DNA from: Wujia chipingensis
GTDB taxonomy: Bacteria > Bacillota > Clostridia > Lachnospirales > Lachnospiraceae
Assembly: GCF_014337155.1 (NCBI RefSeq)
Contig: NZ_CP060632.1
Coordinates: forward strand, 1,867,001 to 1,931,000
DNA length: 64,000 nucleotides
Reading direction: 5' to 3'
The position numbers and the translations under genes were made by a program. Shown piece by piece: positions 7,450-17,629 of this stretch (position 1 is its first letter; each line of letters starts with the position of its first letter). The notes beneath the pieces are model-generated. The model was not told the DNA's origin, searched no databases, and saw only the letters and a list, made by a program, of their open reading frames with translations.

Positions 7450-9000
7450 TTATGCATTGATGTTTCCATTTTTCACATCTTCAAATTCCTGCATGATCTC
7501 ATCGCTTGCCTTTGGTGTTGCAAGTGATACAACGACGATAAATACAAGGCTTACAATAAATCCAACTAACAGAGAATATACACCCGTATAAGTAGCCGGT
7601 GTCACATGAACCCCATCCAGGGTACAGCATTTAATGTAGTCCCAGATAATAACGGTCAATCCACCGCTTGCCATACCTGCAGCGGCACCTGCGAGATTCA
7701 TACGCTTCCAATAAAGTGACATCAGGATTGCAGGGCCAAACGCACTACCAAGTCCTGCCCATGCATCGCTGACCAGATTCATGATGGATGAATTTGGATT
7801 CCATGCAATTACGATCGCAATGATTGCAACAACAAATACCGTTGCTCTTGCAATAAACAATATCTGCTTATCTTTCAGCTTCTTGAAGAACACACCCTTG
7901 AACAGATCATTTGCAACTGCGGAAGACGATACAAGAAGCTGGGAATCTGCCGTTGACATAATTGCAGCTAAGATACCACACAGCAGCAGGCCACCGATAA
8001 ATGGCAACGTGTAATCTGTCATGAAGAGCTTCTTGATCATCTCGATATAGACATTCTCATACTGTGCACCTTCGTTGGAAAGTACCATTGGATACAGATA
8101 TGCACGTCCAAGCACACCGATCACACAGGCAAGTACAAGCGAGATCAGTACCCACACGATCGCAACCTTCTTGGATTTTGCAAGTTCCTTCTCATCGCGG
8201 ACTGCCATGAAACGAACAAGAATATGTGGCATACCACAGTATCCAAGTCCCCATGCAAGCTGGGACGCAATACTGATACCGGAAATCGGCTTACCATCCT
8301 GCATGAAGATATTCAGATAATCCTTCGCATCGACATTCAATCCGGAATTTACAAGATTTGGTACAATGTTTCCTGTGCCAAGCACGATCACAACCAGAAT
8401 TGGAACAGCAAGTACACCAACCAGCATCATCATACCCTGTACGAAGTCCGTGGTACAAACGGCAAGGAATCCTCCAAGGAACGTATAGATCAGAATAACG
8501 ACCGCACCGACGATCAATGCCTGATGATAATCCATCTTTGTGATTGATGCAAACAGCTTTCCACCAGAAGCAAATGCAGATGCAGAATATACCACGAAGA
8601 AGATTACAATCACGATCGCAGAAATCGTAATCAGAATATTATGCTTATCGCGGAAACGATTGCTCAGATACTCCGGAATCGTCATTGCATTGCCTGCTCT
8701 GATCGTATAGCGGCGCAGACGACCTGCGACGATTACCCAGTTTAAGATTGTACCGATCAAAAGACCGATTGCGATCCAAGCCTGATTCGCACCAAATGCA
8801 TAGACACAGCCTGGAAGTCCCATCAGCATCCATCCACTCATGTCGGATGCCTGTGCAGAGAGGGCTGTCACCCATCCTCCCAAGTTTCTACCTCCTAAGA
8901 AGTAATCATCCGAGCTTTTGTTTTTTCTAGCTGTAATAATACCGATTCCCAACATAAAAATCATGTAAATTACAAATGCAAGTATTACCCATGTTGACAT
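7450..9000 (-). CDS. putP: Sodium/proline symporter (SSS family)
   Basis: 516 residues with about 13 hydrophobic segments, the normal size for PutP. The family couples Na+ entry to proline uptake. Recognisable stretches: DYFLGGRNLGGWVTALSAQASDMSGWMLMGLPG (read here in two parts as the first substrate-site helices), RFRDKHN, TADSQLLVSSSAVANDL near 350 and the C-terminal helices with WKRMNLAGAAAGM. The start ATG at 9000 abuts the thiN stop at 9001, so it is the last gene of the thiN operon. Another SSS solute is possible, but the PutP-like motifs make proline the best guess. Confidence 0.88.
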   Translation of the reverse strand: MSTWVILAFVIYMIFMLGIGIITARKNKSSDDYFLGGRNLGGWVTALSAQASDMSGWMLMGLPGCVYAFGANQAWIAIGLLIGTILNWVIVAGRLRRYTIRAGNAMTIPEYLSNRFRDKHNILITISAIVIVIFFVVYSASAFASGGKLFASITKMDYHQALIVGAVVILIYTFLGGFLAVCTTDFVQGMMMLVGVLAVPILVVIVLGTGNIVPNLVNSGLNVDAKDYLNIFMQDGKPISGISIASQLAWGLGYCGMPHILVRFMAVRDEKELAKSKKVAIVWVLISLVLACVIGVLGRAYLYPMVLSNEGAQYENVYIEMIKKLFMTDYTLPFIGGLLLCGILAAIMSTADSQLLVSSSAVANDLFKGVFFKKLKDKQILFIARATVFVVAIIAIVIAWNPNSSIMNLVSDAWAGLGSAFGPAILMSLYWKRMNLAGAAAGMASGGLTVIIWDYIKCCTLDGVHVTPATYTGVYSLLVGFIVSLVFIVVVSLATPKASDEIMQEFEDVKNGNINA

Positions 9001-9687
9001 TTAATCTTTGGTCTCCATAAGAAACAGGTACCCATCTCCAATCGTTATGTGACCTTCCTCCTCTCTTAATTCGTTGCTAAGTCCTATCGTCTCTCCCTTT
9101 CTGATTGACAGGTCATTTGCATTATATTTAAAACCTTTGAGGGTAATGCCCTTCACACATTCTGAAAAGGGCAGTAAAGATATATAAGATCCATACAGAT
9201 TTTCTGCACGAACTATCTTTTCTTTTTGTATCAGAGAAATCCGGTTATGAAGATCTAAGATTTCTGCATGGATTCCCTCCTGACAACACGTATAAAGCAA
9301 TCCCAGATTTCCAAGTGTATGGTCGAGTCTGGTTCCAGTTGCGCCAAGCAGCAATGCCCGTGTAAATCCACGTTTTGCCGCCTCTAAGACTGCAACATGT
9401 GTATCCGTGAAATCTTTTTCCGGATTCAGTACCACACACTTTTCACGCACAACGGCATCAGGGCTTGTCACATATTTCGCTCTGATGCCGTCATTTGCGG
9501 AATCAAAATCTCCAATTATCAAATCCGGTTCGATGTCCAATTGTTCTAATATTTCCAGTCCCTTGTCCACACCGATCACATACGGATGAACCGGATATCC
9601 ATATGCGCCCTCATAAACGGTCGCGAGCAAATTCTGATCGACCGAGCCACCTGTGACAATGAGACAATATTTGCTTTCTGTTTTCAT
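9001..9687 (-). CDS. thiN: Thiamine pyrophosphokinase
   Basis: 228 residues, normal for TPK, which transfers pyrophosphate from ATP to thiamine to make thiamine diphosphate. Visible motifs: VIGVDKGLEIL near 39, LIIGDFDSA near 57 (metal-binding Asp residues), PEKDFTDTHVA near 89, and LLGATGTRLDHTLGN near 113. The C-terminal beta-sandwich with GITLKGFKYN and NELREEEGHITI also fits. It sits 9 nt after rpe and directly before putP. rsgA-rpe-thiN is a common Firmicutes order. Confidence 0.95.
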   Translation of the reverse strand: MKTESKYCLIVTGGSVDQNLLATVYEGAYGYPVHPYVIGVDKGLEILEQLDIEPDLIIGDFDSANDGIRAKYVTSPDAVVREKCVVLNPEKDFTDTHVAVLEAAKRGFTRALLLGATGTRLDHTLGNLGLLYTCCQEGIHAEILDLHNRISLIQKEKIVRAENLYGSYISLLPFSECVKGITLKGFKYNANDLSIRKGETIGLSNELREEEGHITIGDGYLFLMETKD

Positions 9688-9696
9688 TTCTATGCT

Positions 9697-10350
9697 CTAT
9701 GCGTTCAGCTTTTCCATAAAAGCTGCGATATTTGCTTTCTTGTCGCCCTTGAAGACAGCGGAGCCTGCAACAACAACATTCGCACCGGCGTCTAATACAT
9801 CCTGTACGTTGTCAACCGTGATACCGCCATCCACCTCGATCAGAAGTTCTGGATTACGCTCTTCGGCAAGTGCCTTTACTTCCTGCAGCTTCGTAAGTGC
9901 AATCGGCATAAACTTCTGTCCGCCAAAGCCCGGATTGACGCTCATGATCAGCACCATATCCACCTGATTGATATAGTACTCTAACCAGTGTACCGGAGTC
10001 TCCGGATTCACAGCAATACCAACCTTCATACCTGCTGCCTTGACAGCATCAATCGTCTCCTGTAAATCCTTACATGCCTCGTAATGTACTGTCAGCATGT
10101 CTGCTCCTGCATCCGCAAATGCATCGATATAACGAATTGGCTCATTGATCATCAGATGTACATCAAAAAAGCTGTCTGTGACCTTACGGATGCATTTAAT
10201 AACCGGTGGTCCAAAGGAGATATTTCGTACAAAGGTTCCATCCATAACATCTAAGTGAAACCATTTCACGCCTGCCTCATCCAGCACTTTTGCATTTCGT
10301 TCAATATGGTTAAAATCAATTGACAACAACGACGGTGAAAGAATATTCAT
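9697..10350 (-). CDS. rpe: Ribulose-phosphate 3-epimerase
   Basis: 217 residues from the chosen ATG at 10350; an ATG at 10359 in the same frame has AGGAG touching it, whereas 10350 has AAAGGAG at normal distance and gives the usual MNILSPSLL start. The enzyme interconverts ribulose-5-P and xylulose-5-P in the pentose phosphate pathway. TIM-barrel motifs: SLLSIDF, FHLDVMDGTFV (catalytic Asp and metal ligands), HLMI, VNPGFGGQKF and EVDGGI. With this start it follows rsgA by 2 nt without overlap. Confidence 0.96.
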   Translation of the reverse strand: MNILSPSLLSIDFNHIERNAKVLDEAGVKWFHLDVMDGTFVRNISFGPPVIKCIRKVTDSFFDVHLMINEPIRYIDAFADAGADMLTVHYEACKDLQETIDAVKAAGMKVGIAVNPETPVHWLEYYINQVDMVLIMSVNPGFGGQKFMPIALTKLQEVKALAEERNPELLIEVDGGITVDNVQDVLDAGANVVVAGSAVFKGDKKANIAAFMEKLNA

Positions 10351-10352
10351 AC

Positions 10353-11237
10353 CTACCATCTCCTTTTATTTTTTAATTCATCATATAACTGCACATAATT
10401 ATCATAGCGAAGCTGTGAGATCGTCCCCGCCTGCAACGCTTCTTTCACGAAGCACTCCGGCTCATGTATATGCACACAGCCATTGAATTTACAACGGCCA
10501 TTATAACATTCAAACTCCCGGAAATATTCCTTTAAATCTTCCGGTTCTAAGTTCTCAATCACAAGAGAACTAAATCCCGGTGTATCCATGATATACGTGT
10601 CTTCCTCAATGTAGATCAGTTCGGAATGTCTCGTTGTGTGTTTTCCTCTGCGGATCTTCTCACTGACTGCTCCGGTCTGCACCTGCGCCTGCGGATGCAA
10701 TGCGTTTAACATCGACGATTTTCCGACACCAGACGGCCCCGCAAAAACGCTTGTCTTACCCCGGATTGCTTCCCGGAATGCATCAACTCCAACATTCTCC
10801 TTTGCAACCGTCAGGAACACCTGATAACCAGCGCCTGCATAGATATCACAGATTTCCTTTGCTTCCTGCCCGCTTACAAGATCAGATTTGTTAAAGCAGA
10901 TTAACGTGTCAACACCCTGCTGTTCCATCATGATCAAAAACCGGTCTAACAGATTGTAGTTTGGCTTCGGATCTGCCAGTGCAAATACGATCACAGCCTG
11001 ATCGACATTTGCAACCGCCGGGCGGATCAGCAGATTCTCCCGCGGTAAGATTTCCACGATGTTTCCGGTCTTATCCTGTTCACTGATAATCTCGATCTCG
11101 ACATCATCGCCAACTGCCGGTTTAATCTTCTGGTTGCGGAACGCACCCTTTGCTTTACACTCATATATGGTATTTACAGTATTATGTGGGTGGATATAAT
11201 AAAATCCACCCACACCTTTCATAATCTTTCCCTGCAT
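10353..11237 (-). CDS. rsgA: Ribosome small-subunit GTPase
   Basis: 294 residues. RsgA checks late 30S assembly. The order of domains is the expected circular permutation: OB fold (GKIMKGVGGFYYIHP), then the G4 motif NKSD near 117, then G1 GPSGVGKSS near 168 and G3 DTPGF near 219, then a zinc site CKFNGCVHIHEPEC near 265. It lies 17 nt downstream of prkC. This GTPase is a known substrate of PrkC-type kinases in Bacillus, so the linkage is sensible. Confidence 0.96.
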   Translation of the reverse strand: MQGKIMKGVGGFYYIHPHNTVNTIYECKAKGAFRNQKIKPAVGDDVEIEIISEQDKTGNIVEILPRENLLIRPAVANVDQAVIVFALADPKPNYNLLDRFLIMMEQQGVDTLICFNKSDLVSGQEAKEICDIYAGAGYQVFLTVAKENVGVDAFREAIRGKTSVFAGPSGVGKSSMLNALHPQAQVQTGAVSEKIRRGKHTTRHSELIYIEEDTYIMDTPGFSSLVIENLEPEDLKEYFREFECYNGRCKFNGCVHIHEPECFVKEALQAGTISQLRYDNYVQLYDELKNKRRW

Positions 11238-11254
11238 AGACTTCCTATACTCTT

Positions 11255-13486
11255 TTATTCTTCCGAATAAGAAACCTCCGGAGTTGTTCCCGAAAATGCC
11301 GCAGTTACATTATTTCCACTCACATCTACAATTATTAGGCTTGCGCTTCCTCCTGTAGAACTTAACCCAGGAACGGTCGCTGACACTTCATAAGAAGCGT
11401 TCGGACTAATTTGAATATCCTTTGAATAAACAACTTGTCCGTTAAATTGAACTTGTACTGTCACCGCAGTTTCATCTGGTACACTTACTTCATCTACTCT
11501 AGAAATTGTTCCGGAAATCTTTGCTGTATATTTCTTCTCCTTCTGCTCTGGTCCATCACTGATGACAAAATCAACACTGTCGCCCTCTGTGACAGTGGTT
11601 CCTCTAGCTGGATTCTGGCTGATAACCATACCTGCTGCGACGCTGTCACTGTTTGCATGTGTGACATTTCCTGCAGAAAGTTTCTTACTTGACAGAGAAT
11701 CTCTTGCCTGTGCCTCTGTAAGTCCGCCTAAGTTCGGAACTTCTACTTCTTTCTTCTCAGAACCATTGCTGACTGTCACGATAACCTTTGATCCCTTGGC
11801 TGCCTTTGTGCCACCTTCCGGATCAGTCTTGATAACTTTATCTTTCTCGACATCATCGCTGTATTCATATGCATGGCTGACTTCAAAACCAGCCTCTGTC
11901 AAAATTGTAACTGCCTGTGAATCTTCATAATTCTTGACATCTGGTACATCGACTTCCTCTGCACCAGCACTGACCTTGAGCACGATCTCCTGATCTGCAG
12001 GTATCGTCTCGCCTTCCTTCACGCTCTGTTCAAAGACATAACCTTCCTGTGTCTTCTCATCCTCGACATGCTCTGTCTTGACATTTGTAAAGCCTGCATC
12101 TGAAAGCATCTTCAGTGCTGCATCTTCTGAAACGCCAGTGAAACTGATCATGGCAATGGACTGTACTTCCTCGGTTGTGATCTTGTTCTTGTTATCTTTC
12201 TTGGAGCCAAATTTGAACCAGCCAAGTACATTACCAAGCACGACGATAATAATGATTGCAATGATCACGGCAGTTGCTACACCTGCAATTGTAACTGCCT
12301 TCCGGATACCCGGATCTATGCCATCCGGATCTTCCTCTTCTTCTAACTCTTCATCGTCATCATAATCCTGAACCTTCTTCAGATTGCCACGCTTTGGCTG
12401 TGGTTCCGGTTCATAATCATCCTCTTCCCATTCGTCATCGTCTTCCTGCAGAAGTTCATTGATTCTGCCGTTGTTTGCCTGCGGGGTAGAGTTATATCCA
12501 ATCGGACGGATCTCGCCCATCTCCTGTGATACTGGTGGGTTATCATATGGCTGGCTGTACAGGTCGCGGTTTGCACTTCCGTTACGGATTGCCTGTACGT
12601 CTTCCTTCGTCCACTCCTGTGTCGGACTGTTTGTGATTGATGTTGGTGCAACCACAATATCAATATTCGGGTTGTTCTGTACACGCTTCAAGTCTGCGAT
12701 CAAGGCACTCGCTGTCAGATATCTGCGCTCTGGCTTCTTCTGTGTCGCCTTCAAAATGATCTTCTCAAAGCTGGTATAAATATCCGGATAATACTGTCTC
12801 GGCGGAATCATCTCGTTCTGGATATGCATGAGTGCAACCGATACATTGTTATCTCCCTCAAACGGCACTCTTCCAGTTACCATCTCATACATCGTGATAC
12901 CGAGCGAATAAATATCGCTTCGTTCATCGCTGTATCCGCCTCTCGCCTGCTCTGGGGATATGTAGTGTACACTGCCCATTGCGCCAGATGTAAGCGTATT
13001 GCTGCTCGCTGCCTTGGCGATACCGAAATCTGTGACCTTGATATTTCCATTTTTTGATACAATAATATTCTGTGGTTTGATGTCACGGTGAATAATATGG
13101 TTCTCATGCGCTGCTTCCAGACCGGATGCGATCTGGATAGAGAAGTTGATGGCTGTCTCCATATTGAGACGACCGTTCTGCTCGATATACTGCTTTAATG
13201 TGATACCCTCTACCAGTTCCATCACAATGCAATAAATGCCTTCATCATCGACAACATCATATACATTTACAATATTCGGATGTGTCAGTCCTGCGGAAGC
13301 CTGTGCCTCGATCCGGAACTTTGTCACAAAGTTCTTATCGTTGCTGAACTCCGGCTTCAATACCTTGATTGCCACATTTCGATTCAATCTATGATCTCTT
13401 GCTTTGTAGACTATGGACATTCCGCCTGCACCGACCACGTCCAAAATCTCATATCTATCACATAATATCATTCCTGGTTTTAACAT
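11255..13486 (-). CDS. prkC: PASTA-domain Ser/Thr protein kinase
   Basis: 743 residues. The cytoplasmic kinase fills residues 1-275: glycine loop GAGGMSIVYKAR, Lys41, HRDIKPQN with catalytic Asp135, DFG at 153-155, and SPEQARGG after the activation loop. A disordered acidic linker (about 340-390) leads to one membrane helix at about 397-424, then three extracellular PASTA domains (about 445-506, 512-573, 580-645) and a C-terminal beta-rich tail. Such kinases sense muropeptides or lipid II and tune wall growth, translation and dormancy. The cognate phosphatase lies 41 nt upstream. Confidence 0.97.
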   Translation of the reverse strand: MLKPGMILCDRYEILDVVGAGGMSIVYKARDHRLNRNVAIKVLKPEFSNDKNFVTKFRIEAQASAGLTHPNIVNVYDVVDDEGIYCIVMELVEGITLKQYIEQNGRLNMETAINFSIQIASGLEAAHENHIIHRDIKPQNIIVSKNGNIKVTDFGIAKAASSNTLTSGAMGSVHYISPEQARGGYSDERSDIYSLGITMYEMVTGRVPFEGDNNVSVALMHIQNEMIPPRQYYPDIYTSFEKIILKATQKKPERRYLTASALIADLKRVQNNPNIDIVVAPTSITNSPTQEWTKEDVQAIRNGSANRDLYSQPYDNPPVSQEMGEIRPIGYNSTPQANNGRINELLQEDDDEWEEDDYEPEPQPKRGNLKKVQDYDDDEELEEEEDPDGIDPGIRKAVTIAGVATAVIIAIIIIVVLGNVLGWFKFGSKKDNKNKITTEEVQSIAMISFTGVSEDAALKMLSDAGFTNVKTEHVEDEKTQEGYVFEQSVKEGETIPADQEIVLKVSAGAEEVDVPDVKNYEDSQAVTILTEAGFEVSHAYEYSDDVEKDKVIKTDPEGGTKAAKGSKVIVTVSNGSEKKEVEVPNLGGLTEAQARDSLSSKKLSAGNVTHANSDSVAAGMVISQNPARGTTVTEGDSVDFVISDGPEQKEKKYTAKISGTISRVDEVSVPDETAVTVQVQFNGQVVYSKDIQISPNASYEVSATVPGLSSTGGSASLIIVDVSGNNVTAAFSGTTPEVSYSEE

Positions 13487-13527
13487 GATTTCAACCCTTT
13501 CTGCTATATTCGTTCTCTATTCGGTCA

Positions 13528-14250
13528 TCAATCTGCCGATATAATAATTACGGATATATTATCCGAACCACCATAATAATTTGCCCGATTCACAAGTTCC
13601 TGTGCAATTCGGTCCAAATCGTCTTCCTCGGAAACAATATCCCTTATTTCGTCATCTTCGACCATGTTCGATAACCCGTCTGAGCATAACAGATATTTTT
13701 CTTCCGTGTTTATATCTATCTCAAAAAAATCCGGCATCATCTCGTCCCGTGAACCCATCGCTTTTGTGATGATGTTCTTCTCTGGATGATTGCGTCCTTT
13801 TTTCCGTTCCAGTTCACCTTTTCGGATCAGTTCCTCGACAAGCGAATGATCCATTGTGATCTGACGAATCTCTCCGCCGATCGCATACAATCGGCTGTCA
13901 CCGACATTCGCCACATACAGCTTTCCATCCTGTGCCACGGCTGCTACCATCGTCGTTCCCATCCCATTTAAATCGGGATCTGCACACGCCGCCTTATATA
14001 TTTCGTTGTTTACAAATAACATTGCCCGTTTTAACAGTGCTACCGGATTTTCTATTGTGGACTTCTCTATGAAATCCACTGTAATATCAATCGCCATCCT
14101 TGATGCTTTGTCCCCCGCGCGATGTCCGCCCATTCCATCTGCTACGATATACAGATTCGGAAGTGGACCGACCGGAGTGTCACTGAAAAAAATACTGTCC
14201 TGATTGTTATTACGTTTGATCCCGGTATCCGTCTTTCCACTAGAATGCAT
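13528..14250 (-). CDS. prpC: PP2C-family Ser/Thr phosphatase, partner of PrkC
   Basis: 240 residues from ATG at 14250, chosen because AGGAGG lies 6 nt upstream and the protein then starts MHSSGKTDTGIKRNNNQDS like other PrpC proteins. A longer frame exists but adds a poor N-terminus. PP2C metal and phosphate motifs: NNNQDS, YIVADGMGGHRAGD, MGTTMV, VANVGDSRLY, DHSLVEELIRKGE, LLCSDGLSNMV and GGSDNISVI. It removes phosphate from PrkC and its targets. With this start the gene overlaps the end of rlmN by 11 nt, implying translational coupling. Confidence 0.95.
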   Translation of the reverse strand: MHSSGKTDTGIKRNNNQDSIFFSDTPVGPLPNLYIVADGMGGHRAGDKASRMAIDITVDFIEKSTIENPVALLKRAMLFVNNEIYKAACADPDLNGMGTTMVAAVAQDGKLYVANVGDSRLYAIGGEIRQITMDHSLVEELIRKGELERKKGRNHPEKNIITKAMGSRDEMMPDFFEIDINTEEKYLLCSDGLSNMVEDDEIRDIVSEEDDLDRIAQELVNRANYYGGSDNISVIIISAD

Positions 14251-15286
14251 GGGAATCCTCCTGATGATGAAACGCATATTTCCTTCGTAACTGACCACAG
14301 GCAGCATCTATATCGCTACCCATACTCTTCCTTATTGTAGCATTTATGTGATATTTTGCAAGAGTGGATTTGAATTTTTCAACGGAATCACTGTCGCTTC
14401 GCTCGTATTCCCGCTCTTCCACCGGATTGATCGGAATCAGATTGACATGACAATTCATACCTGCAAGCAGCTTTGCCAGTTTTCTCGCCTGTTCCTCCGT
14501 ATCATTCTTGCCCTTTACAAGGCTGTACTCAAAAGTCACTCTCCGTCCGGTCTGCCGGAAATATTCCCGACAGGCATCTAATGTCTCTGCCAGTGTGTAC
14601 TGGTGTGCAACCGGCATCAGTTCTTTCCGCTCCTCATCGGTCGGCGCATGTAAGGAAAGTGCAAAGGTGATCGGGATATCTTCCTTTGCCAGATCATGGA
14701 TGCGCGGCACAATTCCACAGCTTGATACCGTGATATTTCTGGCACTTAAATTGTATCCATTCTCATCGATCAGCAGGCGCAAAAAACGAATCAGATTCTC
14801 ATAGTTGTCGAGCGGTTCTCCCGTTCCCATCACGACCACGTGGCTGATACGTTCCCCGGTGATGCGGCTCGTCGCATAGATCTGTTCGAGCATCTCCGAA
14901 GCGGTCAGATTCCGTACCAGTCCGCCAATCGTCGACGCACAGAAACGGCATCCCATCCGGCAGCCCGCCTGCGATGAGATACAAACCGAATTACCATAAT
15001 TATGGCGCATAAACACCGTCTCGATCATCTGTCCATCCGACAGGCGGTACAGGAATTTGATCGTACCGTCTGATTTTGATTCCTGACTCATTTCTGCCTC
15101 AATGTGCACGAATCCTTCCTCGTCCATCTGTGCACGCAGTGCCTTCGGAAGATTCGACATATCCTCCGTCGATGCCACATACTTCTGGTGCATCCACTGA
15201 AACACCTGCTTTGCCCGAAACGCCGGCTGTCCGTGTTCTTTCATCCACTGTTCAATTTCTGCAAGGTACATTGATTTGATGTCCAT
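14240..15286 (-). CDS. rlmN: Dual-specificity 23S rRNA/tRNA adenine-C2 methyltransferase
   Basis: 348 residues, a radical-SAM enzyme that makes m2A2503 in 23S rRNA and m2A37 in tRNAs. The [4Fe-4S] cluster motif is seen as AGCRMGCRFCAS near residue 110. Also present: GTGEPLDNYENL near 156, ITVSSCGIVPRI, SLHAPTDEERKELMP, and FEYSLVKGKNDT. The catalytic C-terminal Cys that forms the methyl-transfer intermediate is the one in DAACGQLR near residue 336. The start is 1 nt after rsmB's stop, so the operon is tight here. Confidence 0.97.
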   Translation of the reverse strand: MDIKSMYLAEIEQWMKEHGQPAFRAKQVFQWMHQKYVASTEDMSNLPKALRAQMDEEGFVHIEAEMSQESKSDGTIKFLYRLSDGQMIETVFMRHNYGNSVCISSQAGCRMGCRFCASTIGGLVRNLTASEMLEQIYATSRITGERISHVVVMGTGEPLDNYENLIRFLRLLIDENGYNLSARNITVSSCGIVPRIHDLAKEDIPITFALSLHAPTDEERKELMPVAHQYTLAETLDACREYFRQTGRRVTFEYSLVKGKNDTEEQARKLAKLLAGMNCHVNLIPINPVEEREYERSDSDSVEKFKSTLAKYHINATIRKSMGSDIDAACGQLRRKYAFHHQEDSHAF

Positions 15287-15287
15287 T

Positions 15288-16598
15288 TTAATCTCCTAGC
15301 TTATGCAGTACCGCATAATAAAATCCGTCACAGGCATCGATGCCTTGTAAGAACTGTCGTTGTTCTTTTAATGTATATTCTGGATGTTCCTTTAAGAAAC
15401 GCTCCACCTGCAAGGTATTTTCTTCCTTTGTGATCGTGCAGGTGCTATATAAAAGCGTTCCACCTGCCTTCACGTATCGGCAGGCGTTTTGCAGTATCGT
15501 ATGTTGCAGCTCCACCAGTGACTCGATCTGTTCCTCGGTTACCCGGTATTTGATATCATTTTTCCGTCCCATGATGCCAAGTCCGGAACAAGGCAGGTCT
15601 GCGATAACAACATCTGCTTTTTTCTCCTGCTCCTGCATATATTCCGTTGCATCCTGACAACGGATATCCACATTTGCAAGCTTTAACCGTTCTACATTTT
15701 CTTCAATCAGTTCCAGTTTTTCCTCTGCAATGTCCATCGACAGCACATGCCCTTGCTGTGCAAATTCTGCTGCCGCCGTCGTCTTACCACCCGGTGCCGC
15801 ACAGATATCCATCACAAAATCCGCTGGCTGGATGCCTGCTGCCGCAACCGCACACATCGAGCTTTCATCCTGCACCGTGAAATATCCCTGCTTATATCCC
15901 GGAATCTTGTGTATAAAATCATAGCCCGATAACAGCCATGCCCCTTCATAATATGCACCCGGCTCGACTGTTATGCCTGCTTCTTTCAATCGGTTCTTAT
16001 AAGAATCCATCGTCTCTCCGTTTTCTTCGATCCGATGTTTGTTCAGCCGGATACTCGTCTTCCGGTCTGCAAATGCCGCCTGAAAGATCGTTTCTGCGCT
16101 CTCTGTGCCATATTCCAAGATAAGCTTCTGTACGAGCCAGAGTGGTGTTGATGTCATCACGGACAAATACCGCTCCGGTTCTCTTTTTTGATCAGGATAT
16201 GCAAGCTTCGTTTTCTCCCGTGTGATCGTCCGAAGCACGCCGTTCACAAAACCAGAAAGTCCGGCAAAGCCATGTTTTTTCGCAAGCTTCACGCATTCAT
16301 TGCACGCGGCAGAATCCGGTACGCTGTCCATAAAAAGAATCTGGTAACAGCCCATCCGGAGCAGACAGGCGATCACCGGCTTACACTTTTTTATCTTCGT
16401 CTTTGAATACTGGTCGATCACATAGTCCAGCCGCAGCTTTGTCTCTGTGACACCCTCCACCAGTCTGGATAAAAAAGCGCGTTCTACCTTGTCCGTAAAC
16501 TGGTTTTTACGAAGTGCATTTCCAAGTGCAATATTCGAAAATGTCTGATTAGTCTCTATATCCAATAATACAGTCAAAGCCACGTCTCTTGTATCCAT
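15288..16598 (-). CDS. rsmB: 16S rRNA cytosine-967 C5-methyltransferase
   Basis: 436 residues: an N-terminal NusB-like RNA-binding domain (about 1-135) and a C-terminal Rossmann methyltransferase. SAM and catalytic motifs: MDICAAPGGKTTAAAEFA near 261, DMAEEK-type acidic strand end (SMDIAEEKL), ADLPCSGLG near 335 (catalytic Cys pair member) and LLYSTCTI near 385 (the attacking Cys). It methylates C967 of 16S rRNA. It follows fmt by 13 nt. Confidence 0.96.
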   Translation of the reverse strand: MDTRDVALTVLLDIETNQTFSNIALGNALRKNQFTDKVERAFLSRLVEGVTETKLRLDYVIDQYSKTKIKKCKPVIACLLRMGCYQILFMDSVPDSAACNECVKLAKKHGFAGLSGFVNGVLRTITREKTKLAYPDQKREPERYLSVMTSTPLWLVQKLILEYGTESAETIFQAAFADRKTSIRLNKHRIEENGETMDSYKNRLKEAGITVEPGAYYEGAWLLSGYDFIHKIPGYKQGYFTVQDESSMCAVAAAGIQPADFVMDICAAPGGKTTAAAEFAQQGHVLSMDIAEEKLELIEENVERLKLANVDIRCQDATEYMQEQEKKADVVIADLPCSGLGIMGRKNDIKYRVTEEQIESLVELQHTILQNACRYVKAGGTLLYSTCTITKEENTLQVERFLKEHPEYTLKEQRQFLQGIDACDGFYYAVLHKLGD

Positions 16599-16611
16599 GT
16601 GTTTCTCCTCT

Positions 16612-17586
16612 TTATTTCCAATTTACAGCCATCCCTGCCTTAAGCGGATTGCCATTTAAATAAGCTACGGTATCCATCGGCTTCTTACCCTCCGGCTGCA
16701 GGTTCTGGATCTGCAAGGCATCCGTGCCACACGCGATCACAAAATACTTCTTTGCAACCTCCACGATCTCGCCCGGTGCAAAGGTCAGTGTCTGTTCCAC
16801 CTTTCCCTGTGCCTGCGTCTTATATGCATCATCCATTGCGATGACCTTTGCTTTGTAGATCTTCACATTCTTGCCGTCTATCTCTGTATATGCACACGGC
16901 CACGGATTGAGTCCCCGGATCAGACGTTCCAGTTCCTCTGCGGACTTCGCAAAATCCATCCGCCCCATTTCTTTGGAAAGCATTGATGCATAACAACTCT
17001 GTGCATCATCCTGTTTCGTCCGTGTTGCTGTATGATTTTCCAGTTTGGTGAGTGTCTCCAAAATCAAGGCCGCTCCAGCCTCGGCAAGCTTGTCATGCAG
17101 CGTGGCTCCAGTATCTTCCGGTGTGATCGCAACCTCCACCTTGTCGATCATATCTCCGGTATCAAGTCCTTTTTCCATATACATCGTTGTGACACCAGTT
17201 ACCGTCTCTCCGTCGATGATTGCACGCTCAATTGGTGCTGCGCCACGGTATTTCGGAAGCAGTGACGCATGAATGTTGATACAGCCATACGGCGGAATCG
17301 ATAAAATACTCTCTGGCAGAATCTGTCCATATGCAGCCACCACGATTGCATCCGGCTTGTATGACCGAAGCGTTTCTACCATCTCTGCCTCGCGCACCTT
17401 CTCCGGCTGATAGACGGGAATCTCATATTCCTGTGCTTTCACCTTGACTGGCGTTGGTACCAGCTTGCGGTTTCGTCCCTGTGGTTTGTCCGGCTGTGTC
17501 ACAACCGCAACCACCTCATGTTCTTTCACGATTGCCGAAAGCGCAATCGCTGCAAACTCCGGCGTTCCCATATATATGATTCTCAT
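16612..17586 (-). CDS. fmt: Methionyl-tRNA formyltransferase
   Basis: 324 residues, normal size. It formylates initiator Met-tRNA with 10-formyl-THF. Motifs: MGTPEFAAIAL at the start, PDAIVVAAYGQILPESIL near 83, NIHASLLPKYRGAAPIERAI near 107 (catalytic Asn and His), GVTTMYMEKGLDTGDMI near 130, then the C-terminal OB-like domain with RGLNPWPCAYT. It lies about 40 nt downstream of def, the enzyme that later removes the formyl group. Confidence 0.97.
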   Translation of the reverse strand: MRIIYMGTPEFAAIALSAIVKEHEVVAVVTQPDKPQGRNRKLVPTPVKVKAQEYEIPVYQPEKVREAEMVETLRSYKPDAIVVAAYGQILPESILSIPPYGCINIHASLLPKYRGAAPIERAIIDGETVTGVTTMYMEKGLDTGDMIDKVEVAITPEDTGATLHDKLAEAGAALILETLTKLENHTATRTKQDDAQSCYASMLSKEMGRMDFAKSAEELERLIRGLNPWPCAYTEIDGKNVKIYKAKVIAMDDAYKTQAQGKVEQTLTFAPGEIVEVAKKYFVIACGTDALQIQNLQPEGKKPMDTVAYLNGNPLKAGMAVNWK

Positions 17587-17629
17587 GCTCTACCTCCATG
17601 TTCTACCCTGTTGCACTTACGACTTCTGG